Counted from the stretch's first letter, positions 48,746 to 58,234 are shown. The stretch: 62,500 bases of DNA from Symbiodinium natans (GCA_905221605.1 CAJNDS010002114.1:79132-141631); one strand, 5' to 3'. Made by a program: numbers and translations. Notes: generated by a model from the letters alone, not told the origin.

Positions 48746-48969
48746 CTACGTGGAGGCTCATGGTACTTATTAAGCACGGTTAGGGTTAAGGGTTTAGGAT
48801 TTAGGGCTTAGGGTTTGGGGTTTTAGGATTCTAACTGTACTTATAAAAGGGCTTAGGGTTTAGGGTTTTAGGGTTGTAACTGCACTTATAACTGTACTTA
48901 TAACTGTACTTATATCCGTACTTATAACCATATTAGGGCAGTTAGTAAATACCATGAACCTCCAGGTAG
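48746..48969. mobile_element. M5 MITE with telomere-like inserts
   Basis: The ends CTACGTGGAGGCTCATGG and CCATGAACCTCCAGGTAG match M5, but the inside carries two telomere-like stretches (about 48781-48835 and 48847-48876) and a tandem ACTGTACTTATA repeat absent from 55410-55550. Confidence 0.65.
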
Positions 48970-49127
48970 GCCCTGAAGCCCTTAACCCCCAGGGCGGCAT
49001 TTACAAGCCATGAAGACCCTAAACTCTAAACCCCTCAAAGTTTAGGCTTAAGGGTTTGAAAAGGCTTCAGGGCTTGGGTTGAGGGTTGAGGGTTAAATCT
49101 AAACCCTAAACCCTAAACCCCTAAAAG

Positions 49128-49211
49128 GTCATTTGGGCTCGCTGGGTCCTTCGCCTGATGCAATCGGGGCGCCCAGCGCGCTTACAGGAAGTGCGCCTTC
49201 CCACAAGCTGG
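49128..49211 (+). CDS. Exon, unknown plus-strand gene
   Basis: After CCCCTAAAAG the frame VIWARWVLRLMQSGRPARLQ continues EVRLPTSW to a TGG|GTTTTT donor; 28 codons in phase 0 at both ends. Confidence 0.5.
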
Positions 49212-49289
49212 GTTTTTTTTAGGGTTTAGGGTTTAGGGTTTAGGATTTAGGGCTTAGGGTTTTGGGAGCTAGGGTTTGGGGTTTAGTGC

Positions 49290-50855
49290 TCAGAGCTTAG
49301 GGATTTCCTGCCACCACGAACAAGCCTCGAACAGGAGTTGTCGTAACAAGCCTGCGACTTCCAGGTGGCCATTTTCAGCTGCGATGGAAAGTGGTGTGGC
49401 TCCATTTGCTTCGGCCAGGTCCTTGTCCGCGCCAAACTCCAGCAACAAACGTGCCACTTGCAAGTGTCCGTTCTGAGCTGTCATGAAAAGTGGCGTGGCT
49501 CCATTTGCTTCGGCCAAGTCCTTGTCCGCACCAAACTCCAGCAACAAACGTGCCACTTCCAAGTGTCCGTTCTGAGCTGTCATGACAAGTGGCGTGGCTC
49601 GATATGCGTTGGTCAGGTCCTTGTCCGCCCCAAACTCCAGCAACAAACGTGAAACTTCCAAGTGGCCTTGATAAGCTGCCACGATAAGTGGCGTGCCCCC
49701 ATCTGCTTTGGCCAGGTCCTTGTCTGCACCAAACTCCAGCAACAAACGTGCTACTCCCACGTGGCCTTTATAAGCTGCCATGATAAGTGGCGTGGCTCCA
49801 TCTGCTTTGGCCAGGTCCTTGTCTGCACCAAACTCCAGCAACAAACGTGAAATTCCCATGTGGCCGTAATAAGCTGCCATGATAAGTGGCGTGGCTCCAT
49901 CTGCTTTGGCCAGGTCCTTGTCCGCACCAAACTCCAGCAACAAACGTGCCACTTCCAAGTGTCCGTTCTGAGCTGTCATGGCAAGTGGTGTGACTCCATC
50001 TGCTTTGGTCAGGTCCTTGTCCGCCCCAAACTCCAGCAACAAACGTGAAACTTCCAAGTGGCCTTGATAAGCTGCCACGATAAGTGGCGTGGCTCCATCT
50101 GCTTTGGCCAGGTCCTTGTCCGCACCCAACTCCAGCAACAAACGTGCCACTTCCAAGTGGCCTTTCTGAGCTGTCATGAGAAGTGGCGTGGCTCCATCTG
50201 CTTTGGCCAGGTCCTTGTGCGCACCAGACTCCAGCAACAAACGTGCCACTTCCAAGTGGCCGTTCTGAGCTGCGATGAAAAGTGGCGTGGCTCCATCTGC
50301 TTTGTCCAAGTCCTTGTCCGCACCAAACTCCAGCAACAAACGTGCCACTTCCAAGTGTCCGTTCCGAGCTGCGATGAAAAGAGGCGCTTCTCCAAAGTCT
50401 TGGGTTTGGTTGAGCCCCGCACCAGCTTCGAGCAGCAACCTTGTGGCGGTTATCCTGCCATATCTAGCTGCTACATGTAAGGCTGTCATGTTGTGTTCCG
50501 CTGCTCGGTTTGGATCTTGGGGTCTCTGCAGGATTGTTTCTAGTTGTGTCGTGTCGTCTGCTTCCACTGCACGGAGCAGCCGGTCTATGTGATCGCCAGA
50601 CGTTTCGGCAAAGTCCAGAATGACCAGGTCCAATAGGCAAGGTGCTTTTAGAACAGCCTCTTCGGGCAAAACTTGCCCATCTTCTTGCAGGAGCCGTTGT
50701 CGAAACCGGAGATGTCCACAGAACCTTTGGAGATGGAGCTTTAGGGAGCGAGCCGATAGGTTGGTGAGGGGGAGGTCGCAGGAAGCGCTCAGCAACTCCT
50801 CCGGCTCGAGGCAAGCCACCTCTTGGCCAGTAGCCATCATCCGAATCCGCAACAT
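49290..50855 (-). CDS. Ubiquitin-like N-terminus plus 12 ankyrin repeats, intact
   Basis: 521 codons on the minus strand without introns. I start at the Met in MLRIRMMATGQEVACLEP because it begins a ubiquitin-like beta strand; the same frame stays open to an ATG at 51062, but that extension is partly repeat-derived. Order: ubiquitin-like segment about 1-85 (with LKLHLQRFCGHLRFRQRLL and LLDLVILDF), linker with ILQRPQDPN, then 12 ankyrin units of 33 residues (consensus DGATPLxxAAxxGHLEVARL / LLEFGADKDLAKA) and a short tail WQEIPKL. The units are near-identical at DNA level, and a four-unit (396 bp) higher-order repeat is visible at 49651 and 50047. Ankyrin stacks bind partner proteins; the partner is unknown. 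It is the intact relative of the broken locus at 1173-2561 and is flanked by TTTAGGG tracts. Confidence 0.85.
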   Translation of the reverse strand: MLRIRMMATGQEVACLEPEELLSASCDLPLTNLSARSLKLHLQRFCGHLRFRQRLLQEDGQVLPEEAVLKAPCLLDLVILDFAETSGDHIDRLLRAVEADDTTQLETILQRPQDPNRAAEHNMTALHVAARYGRITATRLLLEAGAGLNQTQDFGEAPLFIAARNGHLEVARLLLEFGADKDLDKADGATPLFIAAQNGHLEVARLLLESGAHKDLAKADGATPLLMTAQKGHLEVARLLLELGADKDLAKADGATPLIVAAYQGHLEVSRLLLEFGADKDLTKADGVTPLAMTAQNGHLEVARLLLEFGADKDLAKADGATPLIMAAYYGHMGISRLLLEFGADKDLAKADGATPLIMAAYKGHVGVARLLLEFGADKDLAKADGGTPLIVAAYQGHLEVSRLLLEFGADKDLTNAYRATPLVMTAQNGHLEVARLLLEFGADKDLAEANGATPLFMTAQNGHLQVARLLLEFGADKDLAEANGATPLSIAAENGHLEVAGLLRQLLFEACSWWQEIPKL

Positions 50856-51075
50856 TGATGCAACACTGAAACGGGATGTCACTCGATCCCTACTGAGGCA
50901 GGTGGGGACAAGCACTTGGAGACCTGAGCCCGAAACCAAGCCCCTACACCCTAGCCCTAGGACCTGAAGCCAAAGCCCCCAATTCTCCGCAAACCCCGAA
51001 GCAAGAGACCTTGAAGCGCGACAAACTCTCTTATCTTCAAGCACGTTTCGGATTTCTAGCAAGAGTTCGGTTTCG

Positions 51076-51203
51076 GGTTTAGGGTTTAGGGTTTAGGGCT
51101 TAGGGTTTAGGGTTTAGGGTTTAGGGTTTAGGGTTTAGGGTTTAGGGTTTAGGGTTTAGGGTTTAGGGTTTAGGGTTTAGGGTTTAGGGTTTAGGGTTTA
51201 GGG
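51076..51203 (+). repeat. TTTAGGG array, about 18 units
   Basis: Near-perfect array directly 5' of the ankyrin gene on its minus strand. Confidence 0.95.
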
Positions 51204-51241
51204 CTGGGCTTGGGCCTGGGGTTGGGCTTGCTTGCTTGCAG

Positions 51242-51273
51242 TTGCTTTCTGGGATGGCGAGGGAACTTTACAG
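51242..51273 (+). CDS. Short exon with strong splice sites, plus strand
   Basis: GGCTTGCTTGCTTGCAG is followed by LLSGMARELY and ACAG|GTGTTA. Its two leftover bases fit the exon at 52084. Confidence 0.5.
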
Positions 51274-51299
51274 GTGTTATGTGCGAGTTCTGGGGGTTC

Positions 51300-52050
51300 T
51301 GCTCTAAGCCCTAAACCCTAAACCCTAAACCCCAAACCCCTAAACCCTAACCCCTAACCCCTAACCCCTAAACCCTAAACCCTAAACCCTAAACCCTAAC
51401 CAGTTGCTTTAATGGTTTCGGGGGCAACAAAACTCCCCTCGAACCCGAAGTCTCTCCAAGTGCCAAGCCTGAATCTCCAAGCTACCAAAGCCCTGAGCAA
51501 CGACCAACCCTGAACCCAAAACCCTAAGCCCTAAGCCCTAAACCCTGAACCTGAACCCTAAACCCTAAACCCTAAACCCTAAACCCCTAAACCCCTAAAC
51601 CCCTAAACCCTAAATCCTAAACCATAAACCCTCAACCCTGAGACCTAAACCCTGAAGCGCCAGGAAGCCCTGGCCCTGGACCCTAGACCCTAACAACCTT
51701 GAACCCCTATAAACCCTAAACCCTAAACCCTAAACCCTAAACCCTAAACCCTAAACCCTAAACCCTAAACCCTAAACCCTAAACCCTAAACCCTAAACCC
51801 TAAACCCTAAACCCTAACAACCTTGAACTCCTCTAGACCCTAAACCTTCGCACTTGAAGCCCTGGGCCCTTAAGCCCTCAAATCCTGAATCTTAAACGTG
51901 GAACAGGACCCTCACTAAGTCTTAAGCCGAAACAACCTTACAAACCCTAACTACCCTGAACAGACCCAACCCTAAACCCAAAACCTTCAACCCTAAACCC
52001 TAAACCCCAAACCCGAAACCCTAAACCCTAAACCCAAGCCCTAAACCCTA
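51300..52050 (-). repeat. CCCTAAA-dominated gap
   Basis: Almost wholly C-strand repeat: arrays 51307-51400, 51530-51620 and the perfect block 51711-51815 (about 15 units). No exon seen. Confidence 0.85.
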
Positions 52051-52083
52051 AACCCTCCACCGCACCTTGCTGTCTCTGCGCAG

Positions 52084-52120
52084 GGCTGCCGTCAGAACCT
52101 CGAAGTTTCAAGAACCGCCG
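52084..52120 (+). CDS. Exon, plus strand
   Basis: After GTCTCTGCGCAG the frame AAVRTSKFQEPP (with Arg from the junction codon of 51242-51273) runs to a CCG|GTGTG donor. The two exons are in phase across about 800 bp of CCCTAAA-rich DNA. Confidence 0.5.
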
Positions 52121-52282
52121 GTGTGTTTTCGGTTTAGGGTTCTAAGCCTTACGGTTTGAGGATCTTGGGCTCCTAGGGTTTAGGGTTTAGGGTTGAGGGC
52201 TCAGGGTTTAGGGTTTAGGGCTGTAGGCTTACGGTTTTTGGGTTCTTGGGTCTTAGGTTCTTACTAAGCCCCCTGTGCCCAG

Positions 52283-52353
52283 CCGCTGGCGCGCTCAGCG
52301 CGGCAGCCATCAAAGGGCCGGCACTGGCCTGGACCGTGGCGGCCTCCACGGCG
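52283..52353 (+). CDS. Exon, plus strand, hydrophobic
   Basis: After CCCTGTGCCCAG the frame AGALSAAAIKGPALAWTVAA continues STA to a GCG|GTTTTG donor. It could be a membrane segment. Phase does not fit 52084-52120 directly, so an exon may be missing. Confidence 0.45.
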
Positions 52354-52359
52354 GTTTTG

Positions 52360-53130
52360 GGTTTAGGGTTCAGGGTTTGGGGTTTGGGATTTAGGGCTCC
52401 AGGTTGGTTTTGGGTTTTGGGAGTAGGGTTCTTAGGGTTTTTTGGGGTTATAGGTTTTAGGGGCTCGGGGTTTTTTGCTTGTTCTCGTTGTTTTTTCTTT
52501 CTCTTTCTTTGGAATAACTTTTTGGGGCAAGGTGAAGGGATCCTGTGGGTTTGCTTGGTGGGAAGGTTTAGGCGTACCGGGGTTTTAGGCATCTTCTTTG
52601 CGTTCTGCTGATTGATTATTTACGTTTGGGTGGCTTGGGTATTTGACTTTTGTGCGGCGTGGGTGGGAGTGCAGGCGGAGGAGGAGTGGGGGGAGGGGGG
52701 GGGGGGTGGGGATTCGGGGGCTTTAGGGCATGTTGTATCTAGCTCCGAAGCTGCTTCAAGGGCGCCCCCCCCACCCCCCCGGGATACATTACCCCTTGCT
52801 TCTTCCCTGAGGGAATCAGGAATGTATCCTGGGGGCGGTTGCCAGGCTCCAGATTTACTATGGTCGCAAAGCAAGTTCAGCAGCCTGCGTCTCTTCCATT
52901 TTTCTCTGCTTGTCGCCCTGCATGTGACTTGCATGTGAGTTTGACGTGGTGCTGCGTTTCGTTTCCGAGCCTCGCCAACTTTCGCAACATCCTGCGCCTG
53001 TATCGCTTAGCGGCTTAGCGTTTCACGGTTTAGGGTGTGAGGCTAATTAGGGTTTAGGAAACCTCCTGAGCCTGTATCGCTTAGCGTCTCAGGGCCTAGG
53101 GTGTAAGGTTTAGCGCTTTTGGGTTCAGGG
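52360..53130. other. GT-rich and mixed sequence, no firm gene
   Basis: A G/T-rich part (52360-52640) is followed by G-run-rich sequence and a plus-strand open frame (52612-52938, MIIYVWVAWVFDFCAAWVG..) whose status I cannot judge. A TATCGCTTAGCG motif is duplicated at 53000 and 53076. Confidence 0.4.
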
Positions 53131-53135
53131 TGCAG

Positions 53136-53206
53136 GAACAGGAGCAGGAAAGCGGCAACATCGAGCTGGCAAGACTTTTTTCTCGTCGGGCAAGCCCTCC
53201 TACAAG
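53136..53206 (+). CDS. Exon, plus strand
   Basis: After GGGTGCAG the frame EQEQESGNIELARLFSRRAS continues PPT and ends AG before AG|GCAAAC (GC donor). In phase with 53333-53385. Confidence 0.55.
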
Positions 53207-53332
53207 GCAAACCCAATTGGCCTCTTGTTTATACACCTATAGACCGTAGTCCTCCCCCCTCTTCCCTTCGTATACCCCTTATATACCCTATACCAATTAA
53301 GGGCTCCCTTCCCGCCTTCACTGCATTCACAG

Positions 53333-53385
53333 TGTCAGCGGCAGGCGCCTGGCCAGTATGCTGCCTTGGGGCGCGAGCAATGAAG
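53333..53385 (+). CDS. Exon, plus strand
   Basis: CACTGCATTCACAG is followed by VSGRRLASMLPWGASNE and GAAG|GCC (GC donor). The junction with the previous exon gives a Ser codon. The intron between (53207-53332) has no array but an AT-rich inverted repeat. Function not recognised. Confidence 0.55.
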
Positions 53386-53984
53386 GCCTAAACCCTAGGC
53401 GGGGGGGCACCCCGAGTCTTCACCTGAATGACCAAAACCCTGAACCCTATAAGGGTTTAGGTTCTAGGGTTTAGGGCTTAGGGTTTAGGAGTTTAGGGTT
53501 TAGGGTTTAGGAGTTTAGGATTTAGGGCTTAGGGTTTAGGAGTTTAGGGTTTAGGGTTTAGGAGTTTAGGATTTAGGGCTTAGGGTTTAGGAGTTTAGGG
53601 TTTAGTTTAGGGCTATGAACCCTACATGGCCTGAACACTGAACCCTAAACCTCTGGGTGAAGAGCGAGAAACTTGAAGGGCTTTGAGTGTTCGGGTTTTG
53701 GGGAGTTGGCCGTGACGAAAGCGAACAGCCCAACGTGCATATTACAGGGTGGAAGGGTGGTCAAGGGATGATTTGTGGTTTCCGGGGTTCAGGGATTCGG
53801 GGGGCTGGGCCTTGTTGAGGTACCTTAAGCTTATCAACTTTAGGATTCAAGGGCTTAGGGTTTAGGATCGAAGCCGCTAGACCCTCATTCAACACCGCAA
53901 CCCCGAAACTCTCAACCCACGAGACGTCGCGCTCCCTTGGGGCGCATCCAGCAACTGCAAAGCCGCTTTCCTCGGGCTCTGCTC

Positions 53985-54986
53985 TCAAGAGCCTGGTGCC
54001 AATGCCAGGCGCCACGGGTTCGGGTCAGTCTCAAGAAGTGGCTGCAAGGCCGGCGTGAGAGGTGCAAACGCGTCGCCCTGGAAGGTCCACTCCAGCGCCG
54101 TCGCGAAGCCGCAGTTGGGCTGGACGCATGGGCGCAGCTCCTTGACCAACTTCGTTGCTGCCTGCAAGCTCGCGGTCGGGTCGGTGCTCTCAGCTCCGCC
54201 TGCTCCGTGCAACTCGAGCGCCCTTCTGACACACGCCAGCCACGCGATCACGACGCTGGCCGAGCGAGACCGGCCCTGCGCGCAGTGCACAAGCACCCTG
54301 GCACCGGCCTTGCCAAACGCAGCCGCCATCCAGGGCAGCGCCTCCCGGAGAACTGCGGGAAGGTCAGCGTCGGGGCTGTCCGCGATGTGGAGCCGGAGGT
54401 GCTCCACCTTCGTGTCACACGGGAGGTGGACTGGGAGGTCGAGCACGCTTATCACGTGCGTGATCCGGAGTCCGCCGAGAACGGCCGCCGAAGTTGCCGT
54501 CGCCAAGGGCCCTAGGTATAACGTATCATCGACAATCTCGGAAGGAAATGCCAGCATCGCATCCCTGGCCGAACAGTGTTGCAAGTGCTCGTACTTTTGC
54601 GCGTACCTGTCTCGATCTACCAGGAACACACTGTGGGGGCGGGCTCTGTTTTGAAGCATCCACTGGGCCATCGCCCGACCACGCGATGCTTCCGCGAGAT
54701 GTTCCGGCTGTGTTGAGAACACAATGGCCAGCTCGGGCACTTCGCTTGGGCCGAAGAAGTTGTCGACGAGGGCGTCAAAAGCACTTCCCTTCGCAGCATC
54801 GGAGAGATCACCCAGCAACGTCAGGTAGCCATAGGGTGCCAGACCTCGTTCCTGGAGGAGCCACTCAGGCTCGTCAGCTCCCCGCATCTCTGTGTCTTCG
54901 AAGCTGCCCTCATTCGGCACATCGAAGATTAGCGCGGAGCCTTGATGGATCCAGTTGAAGGCTGCGTGGGGTGGCAGCAGCTGCAT
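53985..54986 (-). CDS. Rhodanese-like/dual-specificity phosphatase, intronless
   Basis: 333 codons on the minus strand from ATG at 54986 to TGA at 53985. Residues 1-140 have the alpha/beta pattern of a rhodanese-like domain (SALIFDVPNEGSFED, ELAIVFSTQPEHLAEASRGR, HSVFLVDRDR) without a visible catalytic Cys loop. Residues about 147-305 form a dual-specificity phosphatase: SEIVDDTLYLGP, THVISVLDLP, IADSPDADL with the likely general acid Asp203, and the P-loop HCAQGRSRS at 234-242 with nucleophile Cys235 and Arg241. All residues needed for catalysis are present. It should dephosphorylate phospho-Tyr/Ser/Thr proteins; the order resembles MAP-kinase-phosphatase architecture, but no kinase-docking motif is evident. 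It has no introns, unlike its neighbours, which suggests a retroposed copy. No leader or membrane segment is seen. Confidence 0.85.
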   Translation of the reverse strand: MQLLPPHAAFNWIHQGSALIFDVPNEGSFEDTEMRGADEPEWLLQERGLAPYGYLTLLGDLSDAAKGSAFDALVDNFFGPSEVPELAIVFSTQPEHLAEASRGRAMAQWMLQNRARPHSVFLVDRDRYAQKYEHLQHCSARDAMLAFPSEIVDDTLYLGPLATATSAAVLGGLRITHVISVLDLPVHLPCDTKVEHLRLHIADSPDADLPAVLREALPWMAAAFGKAGARVLVHCAQGRSRSASVVIAWLACVRRALELHGAGGAESTDPTASLQAATKLVKELRPCVQPNCGFATALEWTFQGDAFAPLTPALQPLLETDPNPWRLALAPGS

Positions 54987-55009
54987 CGTGAGCCTATCGA
55001 CCCCTCTTG

Positions 55010-55137
55010 GGTTGGGGTTTGGGGTTTGCGGGTTTGGGGTTTGGGGTTTGGGGTTTGGGGTTTGGGGTTTGGGGTTTGGGGTTTGGGGTTTAGGGTTTAG
55101 GGTTTAGGGTTTAGGGTTTAGGGTTTAGGGTTTAGGG
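55010..55137 (+). repeat. TTTGGGG then TTTAGGG array
   Basis: About 10 TTTGGGG units pass into about 8 TTTAGGG units, immediately upstream of the phosphatase start on its strand. Confidence 0.93.
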
Positions 55138-55261
55138 CCCGATCTCAGGCAGTAAAGTTGGCCACCAATTTCGGTAAACCGGGAAGTTTGGGGCTCGATT
55201 GAAAGATCGCGGGTGGTGCTTAAGCATGGTGCTACGAAAGTACTTTAGAACTATCCATGAA

Positions 55262-55400
55262 CCTTCAACCAAGTGGTGTGTGAATTGCACAAAATAGTGG
55301 TCCTGGCAGACTGCAGTACATGCATCAAGTTGGAAACGATTGCGGCATCTACTTCCTTGTCTCCGTGACTCGTGCAGACCTGCCGGCGACTCTGTACAGC
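55262..55400 (-). CDS. Possible exon, minus strand
   Basis: After GTCGCCGGCAG the frame VCTSHGDKEVDAAIVSNLMH continues VLQSARTTILCNSHTTWLK into an M5-like end (AACCTTCAACCAAG). Weak. Confidence 0.25.
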
Positions 55401-55409
55401 TCCATGGCC

Positions 55410-55550
55410 TACTTGGAGGTTCATGGTACTTATTAACCAATTATCACTGTACTTATAACCAACTAAGTGCCCTTCTATTTTTATAAGTGCTATAGGTACA
55501 GTTATAAGTACAACTATGAATGGTTGATAAGTACCATGAACCTCCAAGTG
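55410..55550. mobile_element. Intact M5 MITE
   Basis: Terminal inverted repeats ACTTGGAGGTTCATGGTACT / GTACCATGAACCTCCAAGT with inner ATTAACCA / TGGTTGATAA. No telomere-like insert. Confidence 0.8.
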
Positions 55551-55894
55551 AGCCCTAAACCCGAAACCCAGCCGCATGGCAACCAGAAGAAGGAAAGCCG
55601 TAAACAAGGCCGTGCCCTATCTCGCTTGACCAGGCCCTAAACCCTAAACCCTAAACCCTTGACCATTGACATCCCCAGAACCCCCCAAAAAAACCCTTTC
55701 ATCTGTGCATCGCCATGCGCAACAAAGTTGGGGTTTTAGGTAGTCTTGATCGAGTTCATGGTGGGGATGGTATGACAAATCTAAATCTACGGTGCCTGTT
55801 TTTAAATACCCGGACATCTAAACAGGCAAACAGGTATTTCATACTACCTCCGTGGAGCGCGGCGTCAGGCCGCCCAGCGTTTTAAACATCCGGA

Positions 55895-56475
55895 AATAGA
55901 CCCTCCAGCAAGCCTTCCCGCGCCAAGCCCCCCTCCAGCCAACACCCCCCCCCCCCACCAACCTCACAATCACCCAAACCCCCTCCAGCCAACACCCTCA
56001 AACCGCCCTCTCTCCAGCCCCCAGCCAAACACCCTAACCACCCCTCCAGCCAACCCCTCCAGCCAAACCCCACATCCTCCAGCCAACACCCCCTCCCCCC
56101 CCCAGCCCCCCCCAAAACACCCGCCTAGCCAAGCCCCCCTCCACAGCCAACCGCCCCCATCCAGCCAAAGCCCCCTCCAGCCAACACCCCCCCCTCCAGC
56201 CAGCCAACCTCCACCCAGCACCCCTCCAACCCCAGCCGGTTTCCACCAGCCAACCCCCTCCAGCCAACCGCCTCCAGCCAACACCCCAATTGGCTGGAGA
56301 GAGGGCGGTTTGAGGGTGTTGGCGGGAGGGGCAAGGGTGGAGGGGGTTGGCTGGAGAGGGGGTGAGGTGTTGGCTGGAGGGGGCTTGGCTGAAGGGGCTG
56401 GAGAGGGGGTGGAGGAAGGGTTGGGTTTGGCTGGAGGGGGGGCTGGAGGGGGGCTTGGCTGGAGGGGGCTAGTGC
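55895..56475. repeat. CCCTCCAGCCAA minisatellite with inverted half
   Basis: From 55900 to about 56285 the plus strand repeats CCCTCCAGCCAACACC units; from 56289 to 56475 it is the inverse (TTGGCTGGAGGGGG). The two halves can form a very large hairpin. Trp/Gly or Pro/Ala frames are by-products. Confidence 0.93.
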
Positions 56476-56970
56476 ATAAACACGAAAACATGCGGATTTA
56501 AGCTGGTCTTTTATACTACCCCCCTGGCCGTTGCTGGTTGGCCGCCCTCCACTTATTTAAAAAACGTCACCGTATGTCCCATATTGGGTTTAAGTACCCT
56601 GAAAAATGTAAAATGTTACCCAACTATGACAAATTGATGGGGATGTGGGTAAGGTGGGGGGGGGGGGGGGGTGTGGGTTGCTTTATCTGGTCCAAGCTTT
56701 GCCTCAAAAACATAGTTCCCCGAAAAACCGGGGGGGGGGGGGGCCTCACAAGAACCCTGCCCCAAAAGTAAAAGTCAGGGTTTAGGGTTTAGAGTTTAGG
56801 TTTAGGGCTCCTCAGGTACTAGAGGCGGGGGGGGGGGGGGGGGGGGGGTTAGTATCGTATATTTATAAAGGGACCATGAGGGAATACTACTAGTATTTAT
56901 TCCGACCCCGAAATTAAGGCTTTAGAGCTGAACCCTTAACCCTAAACCCCAAATCCTAAACCCCATCAGC

Positions 56971-57008
56971 CAAGAAGCTGAACCCAGCTGAGGATGTTGG
57001 GAAGAGAC
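56971..57008 (-). CDS. Thioredoxin/PDI gene, exon 8
   Basis: After GTGCTCGCAG the exon gives SLPNILSWVQLL and ends TTG|GCTGAT (GC donor). With the AG left by exon 7 it reads GGR-SLPNILSWVQLL, the usual helix after the last strand of a thioredoxin fold. Confidence 0.65.
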
Positions 57009-57022
57009 CTGCGAGCACAGGG

Positions 57023-57095
57023 AGTTTAGGGTTTAGGGTTTAGGGTTTAGGGTTTAGGGTTTAGGGTTTAGGGTTTAGGGTTTAGGGTTTAGGGC
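57023..57095 (+). repeat. TTTAGGG array in intron 7 of the thioredoxin/PDI gene
   Basis: About 10 perfect units between exons 8 and 7, which join in phase. Confidence 0.93.
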
Positions 57096-57109
57096 TGTGA
57101 AGGTTCAGA

Positions 57110-57425
57110 GGGCACGATGGCAGCCCTGAGCAGCCCCCAGCGTATGCCCTAAGCGCTTATATCTGAACCACCAGACTTCCCTAGTTGCTAAGTTCATAGG
57201 CCACCAAAAAAGTGTACACATTCAGTTCTATAGGGGATTATAGCATCCCAAAAAGTGTAAAGTGCACTCTTTCAGCTGCTAGGCTTCTGAAGCCTACCGA
57301 TGATCTCGGACCCAGAAACGAGAAAGTGCTTCAGAGACTTGGCCGACTGCTTTGGGTCGCTGATCTGAATTACGAAGCCCTGAATCGGAATCAAAAGCCT
57401 CAACTCTCACCCTCGAAGCCTTAAA
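57110..57425 (+). other. Island inside intron 7, possible exon on either strand
   Basis: Plus: ARLLKPTDDLGPRNEKVLQR then LGRLLWVADLNYEALNRN after CTCTTTCAG. Minus: DPKQSAKSLKHFLVSGSEII. It is not part of the thioredoxin reading and may be another gene's fragment or inserted element. Confidence 0.25.
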
Positions 57426-57539
57426 AAACCCTAAGCCCTATATGGGCTTAGGGCTTTAGGGCTCTAGGGTTCTAGGGTTTTAGGGCTCTAGGGCTTTTTG
57501 GGCTTAGGGTGATAAAGAACCCTAAGCCAGGGTTCGCGC

Positions 57540-57620
57540 CTGCCGCCGATGAACTCGTCCCCGCCCGCTTTCGCGGTGCCCCCGAAGATCTTGAGCGTGG
57601 GGAAGCCCTCGATGTTGCTC
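57540..57620 (-). CDS. Thioredoxin/PDI gene, exon 7
   Basis: After GCCGCACAG the exon reads SNIEGFPTLKIFGGTAKAGG, DEFIGG and AG before AG|GCGCG (GC donor). GFPTLKIF is the cis-proline strand of thioredoxin folds (Pro before Thr), and the GGR that follows is typical of PDI domains. Confidence 0.75.
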
Positions 57621-57631
57621 CTGTGCGGCTA

Positions 57632-57757
57632 CGGTTTAGGGTTTAGGGTTTAGGGTTTAGGGTTTAGGGTTTAGGGTTTAGGGTTTAGGGTTTAGGGTTT
57701 AGGGTTTAGGGTTTAGGGTTTAGGGTTTAGGGTTTAGGGTTTAGGGTTTAGGGTTTG
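57632..57757 (+). repeat. TTTAGGG array in intron 6 of the thioredoxin/PDI gene
   Basis: About 18 perfect units, starting 12 bases outside exon 7. Confidence 0.94.
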
Positions 57758-58181
57758 GGCAGCTGCCAAGACAAGTAGGGTTGAGTTCGGGGTTCAGTTT
57801 CGGTTGTAGGACATCGAGTAAGACACCCTAAAACCTAAACCCTAAACCTTCAACCCTAAATCCTATGCTTAAGATTTCTCACGCGTCTTTCAAGCCCTTG
57901 AGGGGCAGAAGAAGCTTCGGCTTTCGGATCCCTGAGAACCAGGACTCTCAAACCTTAAGGTTTGGTGTTTAGGGCTTAGGGCTTAGGATTTAATTTCCCT
58001 AAGCCCCTAAACCCTAAGCTTCTAAAACGCCCAAGAACCCAAAACCTCAACCCCTCAACAACCCTAAGCTCCCTGCCCCACACACCTTCGGGTCCTAAAC
58101 AACCCTAAACCCTAAACCCTAAACCCTTAACCCTTAACCCTTAACGCTTAAACCCTAAACCCTAAACCCTAATGGCCGCTC

Positions 58182-58234
58182 CTCTTGCACTCTTCGAGGT
58201 CTTTGCCGGGGGCCCAGCCCTGGGCGAAGCACTC
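58182..58234 (-). CDS. Thioredoxin/PDI gene, exon 6
   Basis: After GCCTTGGAG the exon reads ECFAQGWAPGKDLEECK and ends AG before AG|GAGCG (GA donor). It joins exon 5 as WEQK-ECFAQGW and exon 7 as CKR-SNIEGF, matching a W-x-PGKDLEEC stretch I know from dinoflagellate thioredoxin-like proteins. Confidence 0.7.

Noticed and set aside
49640-50345. CRISPR-like array of 99-bp repeats
   Set aside because: The repeats are in-frame ankyrin units without unique spacers, in a eukaryotic genome.
49365-50592. Plus-strand frames with repeated CHDKWRGSICFGQVLV
   Set aside because: Mirror frames of the ankyrin repeats on the minus strand.
52612-52938. Membrane protein frame MIIYVWVAWVFDF
   Set aside because: It runs through G-run low complexity and has no family match or splice context; left as undetermined sequence.
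54055-54958. Plus-strand frames over the phosphatase
   Set aside because: GC-rich shadows; the minus frame carries the complete catalytic motif set.
55882-56501. Gly/Trp-rich and Pro/Ala-rich proteins
   Set aside because: All come from the CCAGCCAA minisatellite and its inverse.
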